Positions 36,408 through 44,450 of a stretch of 64,000 bases of DNA are shown here, piece by piece. Position 1 is the first letter of the stretch. The number at the start of each line of letters is the position of its first letter. The notes under the pieces are model-generated. The model did not search any database, was not told where the DNA came from, and saw only the letters and a program-made list of their open reading frames with translations. The translations under genes were made by a program, and so were the position numbers. This stretch comes from CAWKMN01 sp963850765 (lineage in GTDB: Bacteria > Chloroflexota > Anaerolineae > Aggregatilineales > Aggregatilineaceae), in assembly GCA_963850765.1 (NCBI GenBank), contig CAWKMN010000001.1, positions 62,001 to 126,000 on the forward strand, written 5' to 3'.

Positions 36408-36465
36408 GAGGTTAGTTGGTCGCCCCAACAAATTAAATCAATGGGGATTCTGCACAAGGAGGAGG

Positions 36466-36570
36466 ATGCCTATCGCTCGAAAATGGAGTCAATTGTTCGG
36501 ACCTCTCCGGACCAACCGGAACGAACCAATAGATAACGGTTTTTTGCTTAGCTTAGGAGGATCAGCATGA
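36466..36570 (+). CDS. Possible 34-residue leader peptide, stop overlapping the binding-protein start
   Basis: ATG at 36466 directly follows the purine-rich AAGGAGGAGG, which is unusually close. The frame runs 34 codons (MPIARKWSQLFGPLRTNRNE onward) and its TGA overlaps the ATG of the next gene (ATGA at 36567). The layout would allow translational coupling. No conservation can be checked here; the binding-protein gene also has its own AGGAGG at 36556. It may simply be chance. Confidence 0.3.
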   Translation: MPIARKWSQLFGPLRTNRNEPIDNGFLLSLGGSA

Positions 36571-37655
36571 GTATCAAACGCCTTGTGCTCGTTGGTATCG
36601 TCCTCGTGACGCTGCTGACAGCCATCGGGGTTCCCGTTGCTGCCCAAGATGATGAAAACCCCTATCGTCCCGTCGAACTGTTTGATGCCGTCGATGCCCT
36701 GAAAGCGGCGACGGAAGGCCAGTCGGCCCCGGCGGATGCCAAGTTCGTGCTCCTGACCAACGCGGTTGCTCCGTTCTGGACCGCGGCCCAAACCGGCGCG
36801 TCACGCGCGTCGCTCGAATTCAATGTGCCGATCATGTTCCAGGCTCCCACGGCCGCTGAAAAACTGCTGCAGCAGCTTTCGATGCTGGAAACCTTCGTGA
36901 ATGACAATTTCACGGCGATCACCTTCTCGGCCATTGACCGCGAAGCGCCGCATGACATCATCCAGCAGGCGGTGGATAAGGGTATCTTTGTGCTGTGCAC
37001 CGACTCGGATGCCACGGGCAGCGCACGCTCCCTGTACATCGGCATGTCGGACTACGATGCCGGTTACGCCGCCGGTCAGGCTGCGCTTGAGATCATCGGA
37101 TCCGGCAAGGTCGTCGGGCTGGTTGGTTATGCGACTGCCCAGAACGCCCAGGACCGTATCGCGGGTGTGAACGATGCGCTCGAAGGTACCGAACTGGAAC
37201 TGGTCGAAGTGCTGTTGGACGATATCAAGCCTGAGGTTGCGCTGAGCAATGCCCAGACCGCCATGCAGACCTACCCGGATCTGGCGGGCTTCATCACCTT
37301 CTACTCCTACGATGGCCCGATGGCTTGCCAGGCCGTCCAGGAAGCCGGTAAGGCTGGCGAAGTGAAGATCGTCGCCTTTGACGCCGAACCCCAGACCCAG
37401 ACCTGCATGGCTGATGGCGTTGTCCAGGCCATGATCGGCCAGCGCGTCTACTTCTACGGTTATCTGAGCGGCTGGATCATGTATGCCATGTCGATCCTCG
37501 GCGAAGAAGCCACCATGGAAGTGCTCGATCCGTGGCTGGCCGAGTGGGGCGATGAAGGCAAGATTCACCTCAACACGGGCGTGGATGTCATCAAGGCGGA
37601 CTCCTTCGAACTGTATCAGGAATACCTGGAGTTCATCGGTATCCCGTCGCAATAA
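36567..37655 (+). CDS. Sugar ABC transporter substrate-binding protein (RbsB/type 1 PBP)
   Basis: 362 residues with an N-terminal export signal (KRLVLVGIVLVTLLTAIGV, cleavage after VAA) and no lipobox. The two-lobe periplasmic binding fold is typical of RbsB/XylF: KFVLLTNAVAPFWTAAQTGA, then DNFTAITFSAIDREAPHDII, GYAAGQAALEIIG and VKIVAFDAEPQTQTC. A strong AGGAGG precedes the ATG. It is the first large gene of the catabolic operon and is followed by a hairpin that should raise its expression over the downstream genes. The ligand is unknown; sugars or polyols are usual. Confidence 0.92.
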   Translation: MSIKRLVLVGIVLVTLLTAIGVPVAAQDDENPYRPVELFDAVDALKAATEGQSAPADAKFVLLTNAVAPFWTAAQTGASRASLEFNVPIMFQAPTAAEKLLQQLSMLETFVNDNFTAITFSAIDREAPHDIIQQAVDKGIFVLCTDSDATGSARSLYIGMSDYDAGYAAGQAALEIIGSGKVVGLVGYATAQNAQDRIAGVNDALEGTELELVEVLLDDIKPEVALSNAQTAMQTYPDLAGFITFYSYDGPMACQAVQEAGKAGEVKIVAFDAEPQTQTCMADGVVQAMIGQRVYFYGYLSGWIMYAMSILGEEATMEVLDPWLAEWGDEGKIHLNTGVDVIKADSFELYQEYLEFIGIPSQ

Positions 37656-37666
37656 ATTTGGCTTCG

Positions 37667-37708
37667 GAGGGTTCTCCTGCTTTGAGGGGAGAACCCTCGT
37701 ATTTTTTT
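37667..37708 (+). terminator. Attenuating terminator after the binding-protein gene
   Basis: Perfect 11-pair stem GAGGGTTCTCC / GGAGAACCCTC (37667-37677 with 37688-37698), 10-base loop, then GTATTTTTTT. Partial read-through would give more binding protein than ATPase and permease. Confidence 0.75.
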
Positions 37709-37718
37709 GAGGCACCCT

Positions 37719-39254
37719 ATGGAAACAAAGCCTTTATTACGGATGGAAAATATTTCAAAGCAGTTCCCTGGGGTTCAGGCGCTCGACAATGTAAGCTTTG
37801 AAGTCTTTCCGGGCGAGATCCTGGGATTCGTGGGCGAAAATGGGGCGGGGAAATCGACCCTGATCAAGATCCTTTCAGGGGTTTATTCCAGAGACGCCGG
37901 CAGCATCTGGCTTGGCGACCAACCCATTGAACCGCGCAGCCCGCAGCACGCGCAAAAGCTTGGGATCAGCACCATCTACCAGGAGCTTGCCTTGATCCCC
38001 CACCTGACGGTGGGCGAGAACATCTTCCTGAACCGGGAACCTCGCCTCATGCCCCTGACCGGCATGGTCGATTTTCGCCGGATGTTCCGGGGTGCCGAAC
38101 AGATTCTGAACGACCTCGGCACGCACGTCCCCGGCAATATCCCGGTCAAGCGCCTCACCGTCGCCGCGCAGCAGATGGTCGAGATCGCCAAGGCGGTGTC
38201 GCAGAACGCGCGCATTATCCTGATGGACGAACCAACCTCGGCGCTTTCCAGCCGCGAAGTCGATGCGCTGTTTGCCATGATGCGCCGGCTGAAAGAAAAA
38301 GGCGTTCCGGTGGTGTTTATCAGCCACCGCCTCGAGGAAATTCTGGAAGTGGTCGACCGGATCATCGTCATGCGGGACGGCCACCGCGTCGGGACGCTCA
38401 CTCGCGAAGAAGCCACCGAAGAAAAGATCATCCAGTTGATGGTCGGCCGAAAGGTTGGGCTTTTCCCAAAGCTGGAGGCCGAGATCGCCGAGCCGGTGCT
38501 CGAGCTGCGCAATCTGTCCAGCAACAACAGCGTGCGCAATGTGAGCTTTACCCTGCATAAAGGTGAGATTGTGGGGCTGGCCGGTCTGGTCGGTGCTGGA
38601 CGCACGGAAGTTGCCCGCGCCATCTGCGGCATTGACCGTGTCACCAGCGGCGAGATTCTGATTGACGGCAAAAAAGTGCGAATTCACAGCCCGGCGCAGG
38701 CGGTACAGCACGGCATCGGCTGGATTCCTGAGGATCGTAAGCAGCACGGGCTGCTGCTGAAAATGACGGTTGCGCAGAACACGACCATGGCGATCCTGCG
38801 GCGGATCTCAAACGCCCTGGCGATGATGAGTGCCAAGCAAGAACGCGACATCACCAGCCGTTATGTCGATACGCTGTCGATTGCCACGCCAAGCATCAAC
38901 CAGATCGCTAACAATCTGAGCGGTGGCAACCAGCAAAAGGTCGTGCTGGCGAAATGGCTCAGCTCTAATCCGAAGATCCTGATCATGGATGAGCCGACGC
39001 GCGGTATCGATGTCGGAGCCAAGGCTGAATTTCACGCCCTGATGAGTCAGCTCGCCCAACAGGGGCTTGCCATTCTGATGATCTCGTCGGAAATGCCCGA
39101 AATCATGGGGATGAGCGACCGGGTGATTGTCTTGTGCCAGGGGCGTGTCACGGGTGAGTTCCAACGCGCGACAATGACACAGGAAGCGATCATGGCGAGC
39201 GCGACTCAATTCGTCAAACTAGATGCGCTGGTCGATGCTGGTGCGGCACGTTAG
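37719..39254 (+). CDS. Sugar ABC transporter ATPase with two nucleotide-binding domains (RbsA/MglA family)
   Basis: 511 residues from the ATG at 37719 (GAGG upstream). First domain: Walker A GENGAGKST, Walker B LMDEPTSAL, H-loop FISHRLEE; its signature is weak (LTVAAQQMVEIAK), as usual for the family. Second domain: degenerate Walker A GLVGAGRTE, full signature NNLSGGNQQKVVLAKW, Walker B LIMDEPTRGID. This asymmetry is characteristic of RbsA/XylG/MglA. It works with the binding protein and the permease on either side. Confidence 0.95.
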   Translation: METKPLLRMENISKQFPGVQALDNVSFEVFPGEILGFVGENGAGKSTLIKILSGVYSRDAGSIWLGDQPIEPRSPQHAQKLGISTIYQELALIPHLTVGENIFLNREPRLMPLTGMVDFRRMFRGAEQILNDLGTHVPGNIPVKRLTVAAQQMVEIAKAVSQNARIILMDEPTSALSSREVDALFAMMRRLKEKGVPVVFISHRLEEILEVVDRIIVMRDGHRVGTLTREEATEEKIIQLMVGRKVGLFPKLEAEIAEPVLELRNLSSNNSVRNVSFTLHKGEIVGLAGLVGAGRTEVARAICGIDRVTSGEILIDGKKVRIHSPAQAVQHGIGWIPEDRKQHGLLLKMTVAQNTTMAILRRISNALAMMSAKQERDITSRYVDTLSIATPSINQIANNLSGGNQQKVVLAKWLSSNPKILIMDEPTRGIDVGAKAEFHALMSQLAQQGLAILMISSEMPEIMGMSDRVIVLCQGRVTGEFQRATMTQEAIMASATQFVKLDALVDAGAAR

Positions 39255-39293
39255 GTCAATGGTACCTTTTGGCTGCTGTGGAGAATCGTAACT

Positions 39294-40376
39294 ATGAACA
39301 TTACGGACACCAAAACATTTGAACCCGGGCAAAAGGGCATCCAGCGCGGTGTAACCGCTGCCGAGCGCTTCAAATCCGTCCTTCTGGCACAGGAGGTGAT
39401 CATCTTCCTCTTTGTGCTCCTGCTGCTGCTCTATGGCTGGTATGAGAAAGAGACGGTGGTGGGCAGAGATAATCTCCAGATCATGACGCGCGATATTGCC
39501 ATTCTGGGGATTGCCGCGATTGGGGTTGGCTTTCCGATCATCACCGGCGGCATCGATCTCTCGGTCGGTTCGATGGTGGGCTTTGGCGGCGTCATGGTCG
39601 CCTACTTCATCCGCGAATACGGCTGGGGGATGGAAGTCAGCATCCTGGCAACGCTGGGACTGGGGGTGCTGGTCGGGCTGGCGCACGGCCTGTTTGTTAC
39701 TAAGCTAAAAATGCACGGCTTCCTGATCACCCTGGTCACGATGGGTATGGCACGCGGTATCATCCTGGTGATCACCGAATCTTTTCCCATTACCGGGCTT
39801 AACCAGGACTTCAAATATATCGGGCAGGGCTACGTCGGGAATTTCGGGGGTGACTCGAACCTGATTCCCGTGCCGGTGATTATCTGCATCGTCATCGCGG
39901 CGCTCGCGTTTTATCTGCTGCGCTTTACCTATATTGGCCGGCAGATCTACGCGGCGGGTGGCAATGCCGAAGCCGCGCGCTATTCTGGCGTGAATGTCGA
40001 TCGCCGGATCATCCTGGCCTATATCGTGTCGGCGGTCTGCGCGGTCGTCGTGGGGATCATCCAGTCAGCGCGGATGGGCCTGGGGCATCCGGGCACCGGC
40101 GAGGGTTACGAACTGCTGGCGATCGCGGCCTGCGTGCTCGGCGGCTACAGCCTGATGGGCGGCGAGGGGACAGTCCCCGGCGTCATCGTCGGCGCGATGC
40201 TGATCGGCGTCCTGCAAAACGAGATGGTTATCTTGCAGGTTGATCCCTACTATCACAAGATTGTCATTTACAGTGTGCTGCTGGTCGCGATCACGTTTGA
40301 CTACGCCAGACGGCTCGGCCTCATTCAGCGCGGATTTAGAACCATTGTTAAGGTTGTAACGAGATTCAGCACCTAG
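39294..40376 (+). CDS. Sugar ABC transporter permease (RbsC/XylH family)
   Basis: 360 residues with 8-10 hydrophobic segments. Family motifs include GIAAIGVGFPIITGGIDLSV, YAAGGNAEAARYSGVNVDR (the coupling region facing the ATPase) and GEGYELLAIAACVLGGYSL. It forms the membrane channel with the ATPase encoded 40 bases upstream. The N-terminal 35 residues are hydrophilic. Confidence 0.93.
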   Translation: MNITDTKTFEPGQKGIQRGVTAAERFKSVLLAQEVIIFLFVLLLLLYGWYEKETVVGRDNLQIMTRDIAILGIAAIGVGFPIITGGIDLSVGSMVGFGGVMVAYFIREYGWGMEVSILATLGLGVLVGLAHGLFVTKLKMHGFLITLVTMGMARGIILVITESFPITGLNQDFKYIGQGYVGNFGGDSNLIPVPVIICIVIAALAFYLLRFTYIGRQIYAAGGNAEAARYSGVNVDRRIILAYIVSAVCAVVVGIIQSARMGLGHPGTGEGYELLAIAACVLGGYSLMGGEGTVPGVIVGAMLIGVLQNEMVILQVDPYYHKIVIYSVLLVAITFDYARRLGLIQRGFRTIVKVVTRFST

Positions 40377-40415
40377 CCTGATCAAGTATACGGCCCCAGG
40401 TAATCCATTGAGATG

Positions 40416-40467
40416 CGTACGGATCCGTCTGTGACAGAACCAGCCGCCACAGACGAAGTTCCGTACG
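40416..40467 (+). other. Long imperfect stem-loop between transport and enzyme genes
   Basis: Two stacked perfect stems: CGTACGGA / TCCGTACG (8 pairs) and CGTCTGTG / CACAGACG (8 pairs), with a small internal loop and a 14-base end loop. There is no T-run, so it is more likely an mRNA-processing or stability element than a terminator. Confidence 0.55.
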
Positions 40468-40525
40468 TCCTGCGGCCGGACAACACGCCTGGCTTTTCCG
40501 ATAAACTGATAGGAAGGTGAAATTA

Positions 40526-41368
40526 ATGGTTTTTCATCCTGAATCACAGATCATCGATTTACAGGAGTGTGCGCGCCAGCTTCGGCTGGACAGCGTGGAG
40601 ATGATCCACCGGCGGCAGGCGGGGCACCCCGGCGGGTCGCTGTCCGCCGCCGATATGGTGGCCGCGCTTTACTTCTATAAGCTCCGGCTGGATCCGCAGA
40701 ACCCCGAGTGGCCGGACCGGGATCGGTTTATCCTCAGCAAAGGGCACGCATCGGCGCTGCTCTATGCGGCGCTGGCCCATCGTGGGTATTTCTCGCGGGA
40801 AGATCTTCGACACTGGGGCGAGCTGGACTGCCATCTTCAGGGCCACCCCGATCGCCTGAAAACGCCCGGTGTGGATATGACGTCGGGTCTGCTGGGGCAT
40901 GGCATCGCGATCGGGATCGGGCTGGCGCTCGGCGCGCGGATCGATCGCAAGGCATACCGGACGTATGTGCTGCTGGGCGACGGCGAATGCCAGGCGGGGA
41001 TTGTATGGGAAGCGGCGATGGTCGCGGCCAAGTTCAGACTGTCGGGGCTGACCGTGCTGGTCGATTATAACAACGTGCAGTTGGATGGCCCGGTTCACGA
41101 GATCCTGCCGCTGGAACCGCTGGCCGACAAGTGGCGCGCCTGCAACTGGGCGGTGATCGAGATCAACGGGCACGATATGCGCCAGGTTCTTGAGGCGCTC
41201 GATCTGACCGACGAAATCCACGACCGGCCCACCGTCATCATCGCCCGCACGACCAAAGGCAAGGGCGTATCGTTTATGGAGAACCAATCCTACTGGCACG
41301 GCGTCGCGCCGAACGCTGAGCAGTTGGCCCAGGCGATCCGCGAGTTGGAAGGAGCCGGGGCGAGATGA
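40526..41368 (+). CDS. Transketolase-like protein, N-terminal (TPP-binding) subunit
   Basis: 280 residues from the ATG at 40526 (AGGAAGG upstream). It contains AGHPGGSLSAAD (32-43), SKGHASALLYA and the TPP-pyrophosphate/Mg motif GDGECQAG...NN (151-183). Only the first half of a normal transketolase is present; the partner is encoded by the next gene, with a 4-base overlap. Split transketolases are found in many anaerobes and in special pathways such as apulose-phosphate or sulfofructose transketolase, so the substrate need not be a normal pentose phosphate. Confidence 0.9.
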   Translation: MVFHPESQIIDLQECARQLRLDSVEMIHRRQAGHPGGSLSAADMVAALYFYKLRLDPQNPEWPDRDRFILSKGHASALLYAALAHRGYFSREDLRHWGELDCHLQGHPDRLKTPGVDMTSGLLGHGIAIGIGLALGARIDRKAYRTYVLLGDGECQAGIVWEAAMVAAKFRLSGLTVLVDYNNVQLDGPVHEILPLEPLADKWRACNWAVIEINGHDMRQVLEALDLTDEIHDRPTVIIARTTKGKGVSFMENQSYWHGVAPNAEQLAQAIRELEGAGAR

Positions 41369-42315
41369 GCACGATGTCGATGCGGGAAGCATACGGCCGG
41401 GCGCTGGCCGCCTATGGCGCGACCAACCCACGCGTGATTGTGCTGGACGTCGATACGTCGTCGTCCACCTTCAGCAATTTTTTCGCCAAACAGGTGCCGG
41501 AGCGGTTCTTTAACATTGGCATCGCGGAGCCATGCATGATCGATGTAGCGGTCGGGTTGGCGCTGAGCGGTAAGATCGTGTTTGCGAACGGGTTCGCGGC
41601 GCTGCTGGCCCTGCGCGCTCTGGAGCAGATCCGCACCTGCGTGGCCTACGCGCGCACCAATGTCAAGATCGCGGCCAGCTACGCGGGCGTCTCGGATTTT
41701 AAGGACGGTCCGACCCACCACACGATCACCGATATTGCCGTGATGCGCGCCCTGCCCGAAATGACCGTCATCGTGCCGGCCGACGCGAACGAGGCCGCGG
41801 CCTGGGTGCCCGTGATCGCGGAATATGACGGGCCGGTGTACCTGCGCATCAGCCGCGCGGCCACGATCCCTGTACACGATCCCGAAGTACATGTTACGAT
41901 CGGGAAAGGGATCACGCTGCGGCAGGGCAGCGACGTGACGATCATCGCCGCCGGTTCGATGGTCGGCCGCAGTCTGGACGCCGCCGATCAGCTCGCGGCG
42001 CAGGGAATTGGCGCGCGGGTGCTGGAGCTGCACACCCTCAAGCCCATCGACGCCGATCTGATTATCCAGGCGGCGGACGAAACCGGCGCGATCGTCACCG
42101 CCGAGGAGCACAGCATCATCGGCGGGCTGGGCGGTGCCGTGTCCGAGGTGCTCAGCACGTGCTGCCCCGCGCCGCTGGAACGGGTCGGCATCCCCGATAC
42201 GTTTACACGCACCGCGCCCGCGCCCGAACCGCTGATGGATGCGTTTGGCATGGGCACAGCGGATATTGTGGCGGCGGCCGGGCGTGCCATTTGCAGGAAA
42301 AAAGGGAGAAGCTGA
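41365..42315 (+). CDS. Transketolase-like protein, C-terminal subunit
   Basis: 316 residues. It begins with the pyrimidine-binding domain: VLDVDTSSSTFSNFF, FFNIGIAEPCMIDVAVGLAL (Glu55 is the expected TPP-activating residue; normal enzymes read GIAEQ), SDFKDGPTHHTITDIAVMR and VYLRISRAA. The C-terminal domain runs from about 195 (GARVLELHTLKPIDADLI). ATGA overlaps with the N-subunit and TGATG with the next gene imply strict translational coupling. DGPTHH in place of the common DGASHQ/DGATHQ may mark a different substrate. Confidence 0.9.
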   Translation: MSTMSMREAYGRALAAYGATNPRVIVLDVDTSSSTFSNFFAKQVPERFFNIGIAEPCMIDVAVGLALSGKIVFANGFAALLALRALEQIRTCVAYARTNVKIAASYAGVSDFKDGPTHHTITDIAVMRALPEMTVIVPADANEAAAWVPVIAEYDGPVYLRISRAATIPVHDPEVHVTIGKGITLRQGSDVTIIAAGSMVGRSLDAADQLAAQGIGARVLELHTLKPIDADLIIQAADETGAIVTAEEHSIIGGLGGAVSEVLSTCCPAPLERVGIPDTFTRTAPAPEPLMDAFGMGTADIVAAAGRAICRKKGRS

Positions 42316-42950
42316 TGAGAATCGCAGTCATTAACGAAACCAGCGCGGCGGACCGCAACGCGGATATTCTCGCCGCCCTGGATGGACACGGCCATAGCGT
42401 GATCAACGCGGGCATGACCAAAAACTACGCCCCGCCGGAACTGACGTATATCCATACCGGGCTGCTCTCGGCGCTGCTGCTTAACCTCAAGCGCGTCGAT
42501 TTTGTGGTGGGCGGCTGCGGGACCGGGCAGGGCTATCTCAACTCGGTCATGCAGTATCCCGGCGTGTTTTGCGGGCATATCATCAATTCGCTCGACGCGT
42601 GGCTGTTCACGCAGATCAACGGCGGCAACTGTATCTCGCTGATGCTCAACCAGGGCTACGGCTGGGCGGCGGATGTCAACCTGCGCTTCATTTTCGAGCG
42701 GATCTTCAGCGTCGAGTCCGGGGCGGGCTACCCGCCGCACCGCCGGGAATCGCAGCAGGCATCGCGCCAGACGCTCACCCGGCTCTCTGGCATGACGCAC
42801 CGCTCGATGGCCGAGATTTTGGAAACCCTGCCGGATGAGATCGTCTGCCCGGCGCTTGAGTATCCCGGCATTCACCAGTTGATCGACCTGGAGTCGCTCG
42901 ATGACAGCCCGCTCAAGGCGGCGCTGCGCAAGCGGATGCCCGCCCCTTAA
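42315..42950 (+). CDS. RpiB/LacAB-superfamily isomerase of the DhuI-like branch
   Basis: 211 residues, longer than normal RpiB (about 150). It starts MRIAVINETSAADRNADI at the TGATG overlap. Core: ELTYIHTGLLSALLLN, DFVVGGCGTGQGYLN (Cys68 is the usual catalytic cysteine), CGHIINSLDAWLFTQINGGN, then the long tail GAGYPPHRRESQ and MTHRSMAEIL. From memory of the family, this pattern matches DhuI, the streptococcal isomerase of an unsaturated-uronate-derived hexosulose uronate, better than phosphosugar isomerases. SqwI, which isomerises sulfoerythrose in sulfo-TK pathways, is also in this superfamily. A non-phosphorylated acidic substrate is therefore likely. Confidence 0.75.
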   Translation: MRIAVINETSAADRNADILAALDGHGHSVINAGMTKNYAPPELTYIHTGLLSALLLNLKRVDFVVGGCGTGQGYLNSVMQYPGVFCGHIINSLDAWLFTQINGGNCISLMLNQGYGWAADVNLRFIFERIFSVESGAGYPPHRRESQQASRQTLTRLSGMTHRSMAEILETLPDEIVCPALEYPGIHQLIDLESLDDSPLKAALRKRMPAP

Positions 42951-42963
42951 CAGGATAAACACG

Positions 42964-44439
42964 ATGGACCAAAAAACACTATCCAACTATATCAACGGAG
43001 CCTGGCAGAAGTCCTCTGCCGATCACTATCAGGACGTGATCAACCCCGCGACCGGCGATGTGCTGGCCGCCGTGCCATTTTCGCCCCCGGCCGAAGTGGA
43101 TCAGGCGGCGAAGGTGGCCTCGGCCGCGTCGGAGTCGTGGCGGCGCATCCCGGCCGCGGAGCGCATCCAGTTTTTGTTTAAGCTCAAAGACCTGCTGGAA
43201 GCACATTTTGACGAGCTGTCGCGCATGATCACTCAGGAGAACGGCAAGACCCTGGGCGAAGCCAAAGGCGAGATGCGCCGCGCGATCGAGAATGTCGAGG
43301 TGGCATGCGGCATCCCGATCATGATGCAGGGCACGTTTTCGGAAGACATCGCGCGCGGCATCGACGAATTCATGATCCGGCAGCCGGTGGGCGTGGCCGC
43401 GATCATCGCGCCGTTCAACTTCCCCGGCATGATCCCGTTCTGGTTCCTGCCCTATGCCGTGGCGACCGGCAACACCGTGATCGTCAAGCCGTCGGAGCGC
43501 TGCCCGCTCACCATGCATCTGGCGATGGACCTGCTCGAAGCCGCCGGGTTCCCGCCGGGTGTGATCAATCTGGTCAACGGCGGGCCGGACACGGTGAACG
43601 CGATCCTCGACCATCCGCTGATCCACGCGGTGAGCTTCGTCGGCTCGACGCCGGTCGCACGCCATATCTATTCGCGCGCATCGGCCAGCGGCAAGCGCGT
43701 GCAGGCGCAGGGCGGCGCGAAAAACCCGATCGTCGTGCTGCCGGACGCTGATCTGAGCATGACGGTGAATATCGTCGCGGACAGCGCCTTTGGCAACGCC
43801 GGGCAGCGCTGTCTGGCGGCGGCGCTGGCGGTCACGGTGGGCGACGCCCGCGAGCGCTTCACCGAGGCGATTGTCGAAGCCGCGTCGCAGCGGGTCGTCG
43901 GTTATGGGCTGGATGAGCATGTGACGATGGGGCCGGTCATCACGCCGCAGAGCAAATCGCGCATCGAGGGCTTGATCCAGAGCGGGCTGAGCGAGGGCGC
44001 GCGCGCGGTGCTGGATGGCCGAAACGCGACCATCCCCGGCTACGAAAAAGGGAATTTCCTGCGCCCAACCGTGCTTCAGGACGTCCGGCCGGGCAGCACC
44101 ATCGCCTGCACCGAGATCTTTGGCCCCGTGCTGGGCATGATGCACGTCAATACCGTGGACGAGGCGATCCAACTGGTGAACAGCGGGCAGTTCGGGAATA
44201 TGGCGTGTCTGTTCACCAGCAGCGGAGCCGCCGCGCGCAAGTTCCGCTCGGAAGCGATAGCGGGCAACATCGGGATCAATATCGGCGTGGCCGCGCCCAT
44301 GGCCTTTTTCCCGTTCAGCGGGTGGAAAGACAGCTTCTTCGGCACGCTGCACGGTCAGAGCCATCATGCGGTCGAGTTCTTCACGCAGACCAAGGTCGTG
44401 GTCGAGCGCTGGCCGAAGGAATGGTCGCGGCAGTTCTAG
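42964..44439 (+). CDS. Aldehyde dehydrogenase of the CoA-acylating methylmalonate-semialdehyde type (MmsA/IolA-like)
   Basis: 491 residues from the ATG at 42964. NAD-binding FNFPGMIPFWFLP is near 151-163. The active-site cysteine is Cys283 in NAGQRCLAA. The sequence QGGAKNP at 249-255 replaces the LELGGK glutamate motif of hydrolytic ALDHs; this is the hallmark of MmsA/IolA enzymes that transfer the acyl group to CoA. By context it should oxidise the semialdehyde left by the preceding pathway steps to an acyl-CoA. The gap to the upstream gene is 13 bases. Confidence 0.88.
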   Translation: MDQKTLSNYINGAWQKSSADHYQDVINPATGDVLAAVPFSPPAEVDQAAKVASAASESWRRIPAAERIQFLFKLKDLLEAHFDELSRMITQENGKTLGEAKGEMRRAIENVEVACGIPIMMQGTFSEDIARGIDEFMIRQPVGVAAIIAPFNFPGMIPFWFLPYAVATGNTVIVKPSERCPLTMHLAMDLLEAAGFPPGVINLVNGGPDTVNAILDHPLIHAVSFVGSTPVARHIYSRASASGKRVQAQGGAKNPIVVLPDADLSMTVNIVADSAFGNAGQRCLAAALAVTVGDARERFTEAIVEAASQRVVGYGLDEHVTMGPVITPQSKSRIEGLIQSGLSEGARAVLDGRNATIPGYEKGNFLRPTVLQDVRPGSTIACTEIFGPVLGMMHVNTVDEAIQLVNSGQFGNMACLFTSSGAAARKFRSEAIAGNIGINIGVAAPMAFFPFSGWKDSFFGTLHGQSHHAVEFFTQTKVVVERWPKEWSRQF

Positions 44440-44450
44440 GAGATGCGTCA

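Noticed and set aside
36302..36566. LacI operator in front of the catabolic operon
   Set aside because: Searched by eye for AAACGTTT-like palindromes; none found. Regulation by the adjacent LacI protein is therefore only inferred.
36489..36791. Antisense open frame over the binding-protein start
   Set aside because: Overlaps a clear promoter, Shine-Dalgarno and signal peptide on the other strand; no support of its own.
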